From positions 1,736,001-1,800,000 of the forward strand of contig JAWWNJ010000028.1 in NCBI GenBank assembly GCA_037176885.1: DNA of 64,000 nt, written 5' to 3'. Numbering within the stretch: the stretch's first letter is position 1; the number at the start of each line of letters is the position of its first letter. Source of the stretch: Favolaschia claudopus (Eukaryota; Basidiomycota; Agaricomycetes; Agaricales; Mycenaceae). The notes under the pieces are model-generated. The model saw only the letters and a list, made by a program, of their open reading frames with translations. It made no database searches and was not told where the DNA came from. Shown here one piece after another: positions 33,741 to 43,614 of the stretch. Both the position numbers and the translations under genes were made by a program.

Positions 33741-35082
33741 ATGTTGATCCTCTTAGCACTCTTCGTGTTGGAGAACAATGGCGTTCTCAGTTCCCCATTA
33801 GCAAGAGCTGTCGACGACACTTGTATTGACATCCACAAATGCCGGACGCTCTACGGCATAGTATGGTCCTGTATCACAACAATCTTCGCCTGTATTTGGG
33901 TCTCGGTGCACCCGAATATGCCCCCGCTGCCCATAGAAAATACTTCTCCTCAAAAGAAGCGTGGGCGCCTCCATTGGCTTGTTCATCTCTGGCATGAGAC
34001 CTCCGGGATTCGCCGAAGGCTGAAGATGATGCTTGTTGCGCTCATTGCGCCAGAGATTATGGTCGGCTTTGCCGTTCGACAGTGGCTTTCTGCTCACACA
34101 ATCTCAAGGAGTGAGCAATTTTTGATCGAAATATCAGAACACCTTTCTAACCAAACATTCAGAATATAGAGTGTCTCTGACACATGGATTCTTCTATTCG
34201 ATGGGCGGATTCGTCGATGAAGAAGGGCAACCCATCATCACGGAGGATAGGCTTATCGCTGCCATTGATGCCGTCCGAGCAGTTCCAGTTTCTGATATCC
34301 AGGACAAAAGCAAGCGTGATGCGCTTGCTAAATTGGTGGCCGTTGCACAAATCCTTCGAGTCATCGGACAAAGCATAACCCGCTTGAAGCAACAGCTGGC
34401 CATCACATTGTTGGAAATCGCGACGGTCGCGTATGCGGTCGTGACGATATTCATTTGGCTATTCTGGATGAATAAACCGCTTGACGCTCAAAAACCAATC
34501 ATTATACAACTGCTTGTTCCTCAAGGCAGTCCACCGCCTCCCAGTATGACCCGTGAAGCACAGACGTCGACGGTTAATCTTCCCTCTATGCCATCGTGGA
34601 TACCGCCTACTGTCCGGAGATTCATTGCAGTGAGTCTAGGGGCTTACGACTTGAACTATGACGGGAAACACATACCCGCATTCTTCTCTCCATTGTCACA
34701 ATCTTCAAGTCGGCTGCACCAAATCATCGCCCTATTTGTGCAATGCATTTTTGCTTTCATCTTCGGGGGTATACACTGCATGGCGTGGAACACCGTTTTC
34801 CCAACCATATTCGAAAAATGGGCGTGGCGGTCTTGTGCAGTCGCAGTGACTGTAGCACCTTCCGCCGGGTTTAGCTTTGGTGTGAGCAAGGTTGCGGATA
34901 GGTTTGGCACACACGTACCGGATTGGCTGAAAACCATCATTGTCGCCTGGTTTTATCTCAGTATCCCAATTTATTTGATCTCTCGGGACTTCTTGCTGGT
35001 CCTCCCATTCACTGCCCTACGCTCCGTTCATTCCGATGTGTTTTGTGAGGTGGAATGGGGGAAATATATCCCGCACCTGTAA
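33741..35082 (+). CDS. Intact multi-pass membrane protein of an expanded unknown family (copy C), 429 aa
   Basis: Two exons (33741-34110, 34163-35082) around a 52-nt intron give 430 codons. The ATG at 33741 starts a signal-peptide-like segment (MLILLALFVLENNGVL...ARA). Hydrophobic segments follow in the order VWSCITTIFACIWV, MLVALIAPEIMVGFA, LEIATVAYAVVTIFIWLFW, VQCIFAFIFGGIHCMAW, VAVTVAPSAGF and a C-terminal pair around FYLSIPIYLI and LLVLPFTAL. Between them lie HGFFYSMGGFVD and a Pro-rich soluble loop (about residues 235-270). It ends in KYIPHL. The architecture suggests a secretory-pathway membrane protein with six to seven spans. I know of no assigned function. Three decayed relatives lie in the same window (1511-6588, 27025-27237, 28293-30057), all on this strand. 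Confidence 0.85.
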
Positions 35083-35618
35083 CGTAGATTACGTTTGATT
35101 GTTTCGTGTTGCATAAATATATTTGTCTTCTATTCAAATTGTTTCAAAATGACTCTCAGCCTGAGTTCCGCGAAAGCAGACTAAAACAATCAACTCATGG
35201 ATCAAACCGAAGTCTAAGTAGTTCGGGTCGAAACTTGAAACAAATCAAGACTGAGGAAATATACTTAGTTCCGTGACTTACTAGTGACTTTGCTCACGTA
35301 GCCGGTTTCTTTTTGTCCCCTTCGGTTCGACTTCGGCCAACTCTCAAGTAAGTACTCATCTTGACTCTGAGCTTGAAGGAGAATGGGACGGAGTTAATTC
35401 CTCGATGCAACGGAATCAATAGATAGAAAAAGAATGGAACCAGCAACGACCTGCTCGAGAACTGTGAAAGTTCTTGCTCAATCAAAACACGCGAAGTTAG
35501 ACATATATTAGTCACCTGATCGCGTATTGTGACCGTATCATATGATGTGACTCACCGTGACATTTCAGCTCGACCCACATCCGCCCACATCGACCGCCGA
35601 GAGCAAAAGCCGGAGAGA
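35083..35618. other. 3' flank of copy C and promoter of the F-box gene
   Basis: No further feature is recognised. Confidence 0.4.
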
Positions 35619-37283
35619 ATGTCGGGTCCACCGTGCGTACCATTCAATCAGCGTCCAATATATGCTAACAAACGCGTCTCCGGCGGCAGTGACGCTTGCT
35701 CGCGATGCCGTCGATGCGACACGTGGGTGGAGGAGGGCCCTCTGCGAGTCGCCTCTGAAGCCGGCGAATCAACAGCAGACAGCTATCTGTTCTGCAGCAA
35801 CGATGCCCCTCTTGCTTCCGAAGCTTTGGTCTTCCAGCGCGCTGTGTCTGATCTCGATGAACACATCCGCCGCCTGGAGGCCGAAATCCGACAGCTGGAT
35901 ATTCTCCGCGAGGCGAAAATTCGCGAACTAGCGGCGACACGAAAAAGAACTGCAGAGCATAAAGCCGTGCTATCCCCCATCCGCCGTTTTCCTGTCGAGA
36001 TTCTCCAGCAAATATTTTCTCATGTGCCATTTAGTACCGGGGGACGGAGTGTTCATCACAGGGGCACTAGTCCGACCCGGAATCTTGCAGTAGAGGAGCC
36101 TCCTTGGCAGCTAGGTCATATCTGCCGTCGCTGGAGGGCAATTGCAATTGGTTTCCCACCTCTTTGGTCGAAGATAACCCTTCATATATCTGAATCGCAC
36201 ACGCTGAATACTGGATCTCCTCTCGAGAAGGTGGAGACTCAGCTCCATCGCTCGATTAACGCTCCTCTTGAATTCACTCTAGCTTCGAATACGATGGGCA
36301 TAATTTCAGACGCACAAATTCCAAAATCACTCGATCTGGTGATCCAGCACTGCGAGCGTTGGCAGACCCTACTCCTTGATATCCGGTCCTCGTCGCCTTC
36401 CGTCCTTCTCCACCACCTGCAATGTATCAAGGGCCGGGTTCCAAATTTGCGTCGATTCGGATATGTCTCCAGTGCGCGGCCCCCTCCTAACGACATCCTC
36501 TCCATCGCGCCGAACTTACGTTCGGTCACGCTCGCCGTGTATGACAACCCCTCTTCCATAAATCTGCCCTGGCCTCAGATCACTCATTTCCATGGAGGGA
36601 GATCCTCCCTGTTCAGCGCCATTCAGATCCTAACATGCGCATCCAACCTCGTCGAATGCGGCTTGGGAATTTGGCCTGGAGTCGTTCATGACACGGATTA
36701 TCCGTATTTCGTTGCCCCTAATTTACGTCGGCTCAGCTTGGACAGAGATACCACGCCTCTCAAGTACTTGACCGCTCCTTCTTTGACGGAGCTTTGGATC
36801 CCGTTCCCGACCTTCAGTGTGGCTGTATTCCTGGAGCGTTCAGCCTGCGCACTGGAAAAGCTCGTGGTCGACGATGGCAACGACATTCTCTCGCTGACTT
36901 CGATCCTCCAGACCAGCCCCACGCTCACGAGATTGTTCGTCTCTTCACTGCGTAGCAACTCACCCGTGAGCAGGTCCGCGCATCGCGTTCTCCTCATGCC
37001 GGGCATCGAGGACTTTGTGTGCCCGCATCTATCGCAGATCGTTTTTGGGGAAATCCCGTCCGCGGAAATGCAGGAGTGGTTCGAAATGGTAGAGGCGCGG
37101 TGGCGCACTCCATCGTCGCCGCTTCACTTTGTGCGCTTCATTTATACGCAACACAACGGAGATCTTGATAGCAGTCCTGACAAAGTGCTGATGCACGAGA
37201 TGCGCGAGAAGGGGTTGGATATTGCAGTCGATTGTGGGCTTCGCGCTGCGCCCGATAATTACCTTGGTGAAGGACGTCCGTGA
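35619..37283 (+). CDS. F-box-like protein with N-terminal coiled coil, 554 aa
   Basis: Single exon from ATG 35619 (first in-frame ATG of the open frame) to TGA 37281-37283. After a Cys-containing N-terminus, residues about 85-140 form a heptad-rich helix (DLDEHIRRLEAEIRQLDILR). An F-box follows: LSPIRRFPVEILQQIFSHV, then PWQLGHICRRWRAIAIGFPP and LWSKI. The remaining about 360 residues look like a leucine-rich-repeat-like ligand domain (repeated LT.L, LRRL and TRLFVSSL segments). This layout is typical of the greatly expanded Agaricomycete F-box family, expected to act as SCF ubiquitin-ligase adaptors; the substrate is unknown. Confidence 0.88.
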   Translation: MSGPPCVPFNQRPIYANKRVSGGSDACSRCRRCDTWVEEGPLRVASEAGESTADSYLFCSNDAPLASEALVFQRAVSDLDEHIRRLEAEIRQLDILREAKIRELAATRKRTAEHKAVLSPIRRFPVEILQQIFSHVPFSTGGRSVHHRGTSPTRNLAVEEPPWQLGHICRRWRAIAIGFPPLWSKITLHISESHTLNTGSPLEKVETQLHRSINAPLEFTLASNTMGIISDAQIPKSLDLVIQHCERWQTLLLDIRSSSPSVLLHHLQCIKGRVPNLRRFGYVSSARPPPNDILSIAPNLRSVTLAVYDNPSSINLPWPQITHFHGGRSSLFSAIQILTCASNLVECGLGIWPGVVHDTDYPYFVAPNLRRLSLDRDTTPLKYLTAPSLTELWIPFPTFSVAVFLERSACALEKLVVDDGNDILSLTSILQTSPTLTRLFVSSLRSNSPVSRSAHRVLLMPGIEDFVCPHLSQIVFGEIPSAEMQEWFEMVEARWRTPSSPLHFVRFIYTQHNGDLDSSPDKVLMHEMREKGLDIAVDCGLRAAPDNYLGEGRP

Positions 37284-37585
37284 TACAATACGAAATCGTT
37301 ATAGATGTTGTTGCATACTATCGAGATTTTTTGAACTGTCTCGCTAGAGGAACAATTGAGAGACTCGAGGAGGTTCAAGGAAAATTCGCGGTAATCCGGC
37401 TTACTGATGGATCGATGGCGGACGATCCTTTCAGCTTTCGCATTGGCTTACACTTATCTGAGCTTGTTTCCACAAACGACTTCAATAGCGAAACTAAAAC
37501 ATCATTATACGACTGTCCGTTATCAAAGGGTCCGTCCATGCATCATTTTTAAACCATCTCGCATCGCATCCATTTGAACATCCAA
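37284..37585. other. Convergent 3' flanks
   Basis: Short region between the F-box gene and the minus-strand secreted protein gene; nothing else is seen. Confidence 0.4.
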
Positions 37586-38266
37586 TTAAGCCAAGGTGAC
37601 ATCCCACGCCTGATACCACGTCGACCCACACTCCGCCGTCCTAACCTGGTCGTTCTCGTCCTCGCCAGACGGGTAGTGCAGCGCATCATCGGGGGTATTA
37701 GCGCACTCGGTGGTGACAGAGCTCTTGATGTGGCAGTTCGATCCGCCCTCGGCGCTGCAGGAGACGCAGTCGAAGGTGAAGTCCTCGTCCAGATCAAGTT
37801 CGCCGCCGGCGTTGAAGCAGCCGAGGGATTGGTAGATTTTGCCGGAGCCGGGGACTTTGGCGTTGCGCGAGGCGTAGAGGCAGTTGGCCATCTCGGGCTC
37901 GAGGCTATGGAGGAGCGGAAGAGAGGAAGGAAGAAGGTGGGTGAGTGGAAGAGGGTGGGAGGGGAGAGGGGGATGACGTACGAGAAGACGTAGCCTCCGA
38001 AGGGTGTCTCCGAGAGGTAGAATTGGGTTCCGGGGACGGTCGAACGCTACATTGGAGGAGTAAAAAAGAGATTCATCGGTAGGTAATTAGCAACGCACGA
38101 GATTAACCCCGAGAGAACCGACGGTGCCGTTGTTCACCCAAACGAAGTCGGGGAGCTCGGTCATCCTAACGGTGTACGGCGCGCCAGACTGGAAAGTCGG
38201 GACACAGTCGGCGAGTGCGCTGGAGGCGACAGCGAGAGCGGTGATGAGGGTGAGTTTGTTGAACAT
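37586..38266 (-). CDS. Small secreted cysteine-rich protein, 183 aa
   Basis: Exons on the minus strand 38266-38099, 38046-37982 and 37904-37586 sum to 184 codons. The N-terminus is a classic signal peptide (MFNKLTLITALAVASSALA) followed by DCVPTF. The mature part contains about eight Cys, including FDCVSCSAEGGSNCH. It has no membrane segment and no enzyme motif. Size, signal peptide and Cys content fit a fungal small secreted protein; whether it acts as an effector or cell-wall protein is unknown. Confidence 0.8.
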
Positions 38267-38370
38267 GGTGTATAGTCGTGCGTAAGAAACAAGAATGCGA
38301 AAGAGCTGGTCGTAAGTAACAAGTGAGGATGAAGAGTGTGTGGATGTGGAGACGAGGCACGCGTTGGCTG

Positions 38371-38380
38371 CTTTATATAC
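38371..38380 (-). promoter_or_regulatory. TATA box of the small secreted protein gene
   Basis: TATATAAAG on the minus strand, about 105 nt upstream of the ATG at 38266. Confidence 0.5.
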
Positions 38381-39982
38381 GAAAAATTTGAATGCTTTTG
38401 ATGGACAGCGGATCCTGAACGAGTCTTGGCGGGTGACGCAAATCGCGGGATCCACTGTCCGCCGCATTGAATAGATCAGTCACGGCCCGGTGAGATGACT
38501 TCAAATGACTCTGCGACGCGCTGGCACCAGGCGGGCTGCAATGTCCGCCACATTAAATCTAGTCTCTGGCTGGAAAGTTGAATCGCTTGCCTCGCTCTGT
38601 CTCGATGGCGGCATCCCATACGCGCGGGCTCGGGGACGGGGTTCATGCGGATCACACATTTAATTCAACGGCTGGAGCGAAATGTTTCGAAGATGTGAAG
38701 ACATCAGCGCTGAGCGAGCCTCTGCGAGCCTGCGCAGGCGACGAAGGGCCGCAGTTTTCGCTTGGGTATGAGGTCCGCAACCAGCGGATTATAGAGGCCG
38801 ACGGCAAACGGCGATGAAGCGTGGCGAGGGTTACATATATATGCTCGCCACATTTACGAGACTCACAATGTCGTTGTGCCGACTTCTGTTCCTCGCTACA
38901 GATCTAGCCCTCTTTAAATTGGTCGCGGCAGATTATGGAAACAGGTACTGGTTTCAGACCGCAGAGTGGCTCGCCGCATCTCGAATATAAGTACACAGTC
39001 GGGAAGCTTGAAGCGAGCGGAACGGGTGGAAACGAGAAGGAGAAAGTGCCCAAGATGTAAGATGATCAGACTCCAGACAAGTCAATCGTAGACTCAGCCA
39101 AGAGATCCAGATTCATTTGGGTTCTCGTATAGCACCGACGATATCTAGAGACAAGACTTGACAAACGGAAGTCCGAGTTGCATGCGCGGCAGCCTCTCTG
39201 CTTGCTAGCATTGTAGCATGGATCGAGAGGATGGTGATGGTTGAGGAAGAAATCGGAAGCCGTATTGTTGGCATCAGACGATCATGATTGGCTAACACAG
39301 CCACCATGCGCCTTTGCCTCTTCCCAACTCCGTCCTCTTCCTCGTTGTCGATCATTAACAAGATCCTGCGGGCGGTCACCTAGTCTCTCCTCTGCTTTGC
39401 CTTTCCTCAAACCTGTATACTCTCCATCTTCAAGCAAGAAAGTGCAATGACGCGGGAGAACTTGAATCAGAAAAAGAAAACATAGGCGGTCTTGAAGTTT
39501 CGGGGCTTTGCCTCCGGCCGTTGGGACTTGAGCCGTGGTGGGGTTTCAGAAGGTGGCAACGATCTTGATTGAAATCTATAACACATTCACTCAACCCACT
39601 ATCCACAGTGTCGCCTTGTGCAATTCTTTTTTATAGATCAAACCGTAATCGCCTTCCTTTTTACTTCGAGATTCAGTCGCACCGATGCTCTCGTACGGAA
39701 ACAGGTGCTGCTGAACATATCGACCCAGCGCAAAAAGAACACAAGTTTACCACCAATGAACTCCAGTAAAGTCGGGCGTCTTCGCGAAAGCTTCGGAATC
39801 GTGAGTGAAAATTTAAAACGAGGATAAATATTCAGTCTCATTATTCAAACAAAGTATGCTTCACACTACACACAATCGAATGGGTACTGATATAGTATAT
39901 CGGTATAATGTCACCTCAGATCACTGAAGGCGAAGTTCCGTTCGAATTGGCAGTGAGTGTATCTACTGCAATCTCTCGCCGT
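38381..39982. other. No gene recognised
   Basis: Only short frames without motifs or splice patterns occur here. Confidence 0.4.
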
Positions 39983-40987
39983 TTAACTCATATCCACCAC
40001 GACAACCCTTCCCAGCGTCGTCGTCGCATACACCAGCTTCTTCTCCCCATCCCCACCCCTGCCGAAAGCAACAGCAGTCGCACCCGCAAGCAACGAACTC
40101 TCAGCTATAACTTCCTGCACCCACTTCTCCTTCCCCTGCGCGCCACGCTGCTTCGAGAACCTCCTCACCTCTCCTCCACCAAACGCCACAACCGCCCTCC
40201 CCCTCTCATCAAACACGAAATCATCATACACCACATCCGTCCCGTTCTCCCCTCCCCCGATGACAGCACGCTCCGTGCCCAGCACCTCCACGGGCGCCCT
40301 GTGGGTGCGCGAAACGCGCGCGAACAGCCCCTTGACGGCGTTGGTGAAATAAAGGAACCCGTCGTCGTGTGCACGGATGCCGTCCAATCCAATCTGCAGA
40401 ACCGCGTCGAACCCGGGCTCCATGGTCTCGTCGGCCACGGCGATGCGCGTGGTGCCGGTGCGCACGTTCACCTCCCATGCGACGCCGAGCCGGGAGTCGG
40501 CTGCGAGGAGGAGGTCGGGGTGCCCTGGGACGGCGGTGATGCCGTTGGTGAATGGGCTGGAGGGGATGCGTGCGAGAGGGCGGGTGGAGAATTCTGAGGA
40601 GGAATTGTTGGGAGTGAAATCGACGCTCCAAATCACAACGCTATCCAGAGGCGCGGATATAGTCTGCACGCTCAATAGAGACACGACGACGGCGAACGTG
40701 TCGTTGGCGTATTCGACGATGCCGTTCAGGGCGGTGGCGTTCGGGAAGGTGTGGAGCTCGTTGAGGGTGGGCGGGGATGCCCTGGGGTCCAGGGTGTAGA
40801 GAGTGGGAGAGACGACGGAGGTGATGAGGAGGTGTCCGTTGGGGCGGATTGCGAGGCATTCGAGGAATTGGCCTGTGGGGGATTCGTAGACGAGGGAGGC
40901 GGGGAAGGGCGTTTTAGCGAGAGTGACAGTGAGCCACGCGGCAGCACAGAGTAAGAGGGGAAGGGGCCTGAAGAAAATTTTGAACAT
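39983..40987 (-). CDS. Secreted SMP-30/gluconolactonase-like beta-propeller protein, 334 aa
   Basis: Single exon from ATG 40987 to the stop at 39983. A signal peptide (FFRPLPLLLCAAAWLTVTLA) leads to a six-bladed propeller-like body with repeating strands. Motifs include LECLAIRPNGHLLITSV, LNGIVEYANDTFAVVV, LLLAADSRLGVAWEV, GIRAHDDGFLYFTNAVKGLF and ATAVAFGRG. These fit the SMP-30/LRE-like and strictosidine-synthase-like propellers common in basidiomycete secretomes. Some members are lactonases, but specific metal ligands cannot be assigned by eye, so the substrate is unknown. Several N-glycosylation sites (NAT, NDT, NNSS) support secretion. Confidence 0.82.
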   Translation of the reverse strand: MFKIFFRPLPLLLCAAAWLTVTLAKTPFPASLVYESPTGQFLECLAIRPNGHLLITSVVSPTLYTLDPRASPPTLNELHTFPNATALNGIVEYANDTFAVVVSLLSVQTISAPLDSVVIWSVDFTPNNSSSEFSTRPLARIPSSPFTNGITAVPGHPDLLLAADSRLGVAWEVNVRTGTTRIAVADETMEPGFDAVLQIGLDGIRAHDDGFLYFTNAVKGLFARVSRTHRAPVEVLGTERAVIGGGENGTDVVYDDFVFDERGRAVVAFGGGEVRRFSKQRGAQGKEKWVQEVIAESSLLAGATAVAFGRGGDGEKKLVYATTTLGRVVVVDMS

Positions 40988-41725
40988 TGCTCAGTCGAAT
41001 TGCAGGAAAATTCGAAGACGATGATGAGAGGCCCAAGTGAGTGCTCGCCTTGATATACCACATTGTATCCTTGAAGCTCCGGGTGTCATTGGTAATGTGC
41101 GGTGGAATTGAGAGTTCGATTCACCCGCACTCTTGTCATCTCTGTCACGGAATGGGTGGGTCGCGCGGCAATTTCGGTTGTCCTGTTTGGCTGATGCTGA
41201 GTCAGCACTCAAAGGCGTTTATGATGCATTCTAGGATTCTACAAGGGGTATTCAACTCTTAATCAGTATCGGATCGAGCATTCGTTGGGTGAGGCGTATT
41301 GCAACCTACATGTGTCTCTGAGATGATTATTACCATTATAGGGAAAAATCATCTTTGGTTCAATTTTTCCATCGCGATTCCGAGACTCGAACGACTTTGT
41401 CAACACTCTCGGAGTCGCATGGGTACTAGTACCAACAATGTTCCCAACGTTCTGACCAACAACCAGGGAATCGGACAAATTTCTCAATAGCTGACCCGCA
41501 AGAAACAACTGATTGTTCGATATTGTACATGGTGAGATAAACTTTTTTACATACGGGACCCGGATGCTATTTCTTGCGGTTCATTCATCATAGAACACTA
41601 GGGCTCAGATCTCAGATCTCGAGACGCGCTAGATTCTCAGGTGTCCAAAGAAGCTAGAAACTTCGTTTATGGTACATTTGTTCAGTTGAATAATACATTA
41701 CACGAGAGCTGGGAGGTCCAAAAAT
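40988..41725. other. No gene recognised
   Basis: A TATA-like TATATCAAGG lies at about 41050-41058 on the minus strand upstream of the propeller gene; otherwise nothing is seen. Confidence 0.35.
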
Positions 41726-42209
41726 TCAAACATACGACTCCTCAACCTTCTCCGCTTTGGCTACGAAGGAGAACCCCAATGTCAACAAACCAGTAGTGGG
41801 GGAAAGAGTTGATATATCCAATGTACTCACATTTGCCCTTCTCCCTCTCAGCAGGGTCGTCCGAGTCCTTCACCAGCGTATTTTGAGGTGCATAGCGCTT
41901 GTCTTTGTTATCACTCCCCTGACCAACGTTGACGTCGAATGTCGCGCCGGAGTTTTCAAACATCGAGGATGGAACCTCTGTGTGATACATATATTTCAGA
42001 GATTGTTTCGTTCGACGTTTTGGGAGGGAAACGGTAATAGAATGAATTTTAGACTCACCCTCCTGCGTCGCACCAGCTCCGCTGCTCGAGCCCATCACGC
42101 CCGGTGCCTCTTGGTTATATCCGCCGGCCGTGTGGTTCACGCCTCCCGGTCCTGGTACGTTTTCTCCCGGAACTTTCGAGGGTGCGATTTCGGACGTAGA
42201 GTTTGCCAT
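41726..42209 (-). CDS. Small hydrophilic protein of unknown function, 110 aa
   Basis: Exons on the minus strand 42209-42059, 41977-41831 and 41760-41726 sum to 111 codons. The protein is Gly/Asn/Asp-rich (VPGENVPGPGGVNHTAGGYN) and has a conserved-looking middle (EVPSSMFENSGATFDV) and a charged end (KDSDDPAEREKGKSKAEK). There is no signal peptide, membrane segment or Cys. Such composition is typical of intrinsically disordered, stress-associated fungal proteins, but no function is assigned. Confidence 0.68.
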
Positions 42210-42288
42210 GCTGATGCCAATGAAAGATCCGGTGTTTGAGATGAGGAGGTAGAGGTGGATTTGTGAGAGAAGATCTGGCGTTGGTCAA

Positions 42289-42296
42289 TATTTATA
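42289..42296 (-). promoter_or_regulatory. TATA box of the 110-aa protein gene
   Basis: TATAAATA on the minus strand, about 80 nt upstream of the ATG at 42209. Confidence 0.55.
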
Positions 42297-42406
42297 CGAG
42301 GATGAGCTGCATGCATCATTTATGACGACAGGCGGAGTTTGGCTTCGGCAACGGCATCTATCAGGCTCCTTCGTGTAAAGCGCTTAGTTTGAAAAATTTA
42401 CCAACT

Positions 42407-43287
42407 TTCCGCCGCCAGGGGCTATCCTAAAAAGGCGATGTTGATGGCGGCAACGATTCGGCCAACATTGCGGCAAGATTCTCGGCATCGCTTCCACTTG
42501 GTGCGTTTGCGTGAAACTCAACTACTATAACTCTAGTACTTCGTTTGTCAATAAGTTTCTCAAGTACTGTACTATTTCGATCAATTCGTCTGTCACGCGT
42601 CACAGCCGATTTCCGGGGACCCCGCCAATAATTTTCTTTCGATTTTAGCGGAATTTGGAGATTTGTCGGAAAAATAAAAAAGTCACGTGCGAGACGAATT
42701 GATCGAAATAGTACAGTACACAACTGCAAGTCAAGTGCTTTAGAGATATCATGCTGTTCGACCTATTGAACTATGAAATGTAGTTATACTGCACCAACAC
42801 AAATACCAAGCCAAAAAGGGCGTGCGTTGACCAGTCACCAATGCCTTCAACCTTGGGATTTGAAGAGGATAATCGCAGGCATTCACCGCGAATATGGGGA
42901 CCAGACAGGGCACCATCAATTCTCCAAGTGCATTAGAAAAACAGAAACACAGTAAAATATATGCATTCAATGCCCGAACTACGGCGTATCTTTATTGTCC
43001 AGTTGCAACGGCCGAGCCTCTCACTAATTTGGTGCTTTAGTTTACGGGTCATCGAATATATTTGAAAAAATGATGGCAGGCGGGATCGAACTGAAAAGCT
43101 TATATAAACAATGCGAAAAAAAGCTTTCCCAAAACCTCTCACAACCACTGCACTAACCTGGCTTCTTGGGTGTCATGCTTTGCTTCGACATACTGCGACG
43201 GCGCCTTGCCTTACCAGAACAAATGATCGCCGAGGTTATTGCCGCCATCAAACATCGCCTTTTTGGGACAGCCCCTGGCGGCGGAAT
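42407..43287. mobile_element. 881-bp TIR element, non-autonomous, with a nested MITE
   Basis: Inverted ends of about 50 bp: the left begins TTCCGCCGCCAGGGGCT at 42407 and runs through AAAAAGGCGATGTTGATGGCGGC. The right end (43230-43287) is its reverse complement with a few changes. No coding frame fills the interior; a separate MITE lies inside at 42565-42718. No perfect target duplication is visible, so exact ends may be off by a few bases. Confidence 0.65.
42565..42718. mobile_element. Tc1/mariner-like MITE, 150 bp, nested
   Basis: Perfect inverted ends of about 25 bp begin CTGTACTATTTCGATCAATT at 42567 and mirror at 42716; TA flanks both sides (42565-42566, 42717-42718). The first bases match the MITE at 1262-1510 with one change (CTGTACTATTTCGA versus CTGTAGTATTTCGA), so the two are probably mobilised by the same transposase group. 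Confidence 0.85.
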
Positions 43288-43614
43288 TCGTCGAGTGGTT
43301 TGAAAATTTGGCTTGTCAACAATTAAATTAGGACAGTCATTCTTACTATACGTAGGTACTCGACTCGGATCCTACATGGAGACGCGGAATATTCACGTCG
43401 GCAGACAAAAGGAGGAGGAGATGCAGCTGCTGCGTGCATCGTAAATTAATCCGAGTTCTTATTTCTGAGCACCATAATAATCTCCCCCGCTAATTGAATA
43501 CTCACTACCCGAACCTATCAAGTCATTTACTGCGATTCAAGGTCTGAAATACAGCGCGCGCCTTCGTTAAGTAACTAATATATTAAGTAACAAACAGAAC
43601 AAAATCTCCAACTC

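Noticed and set aside
38578..38817. 79-codon frame on the plus strand upstream of the secreted protein gene
   Set aside because: No motif, poor start context and overlap with the likely promoter region.
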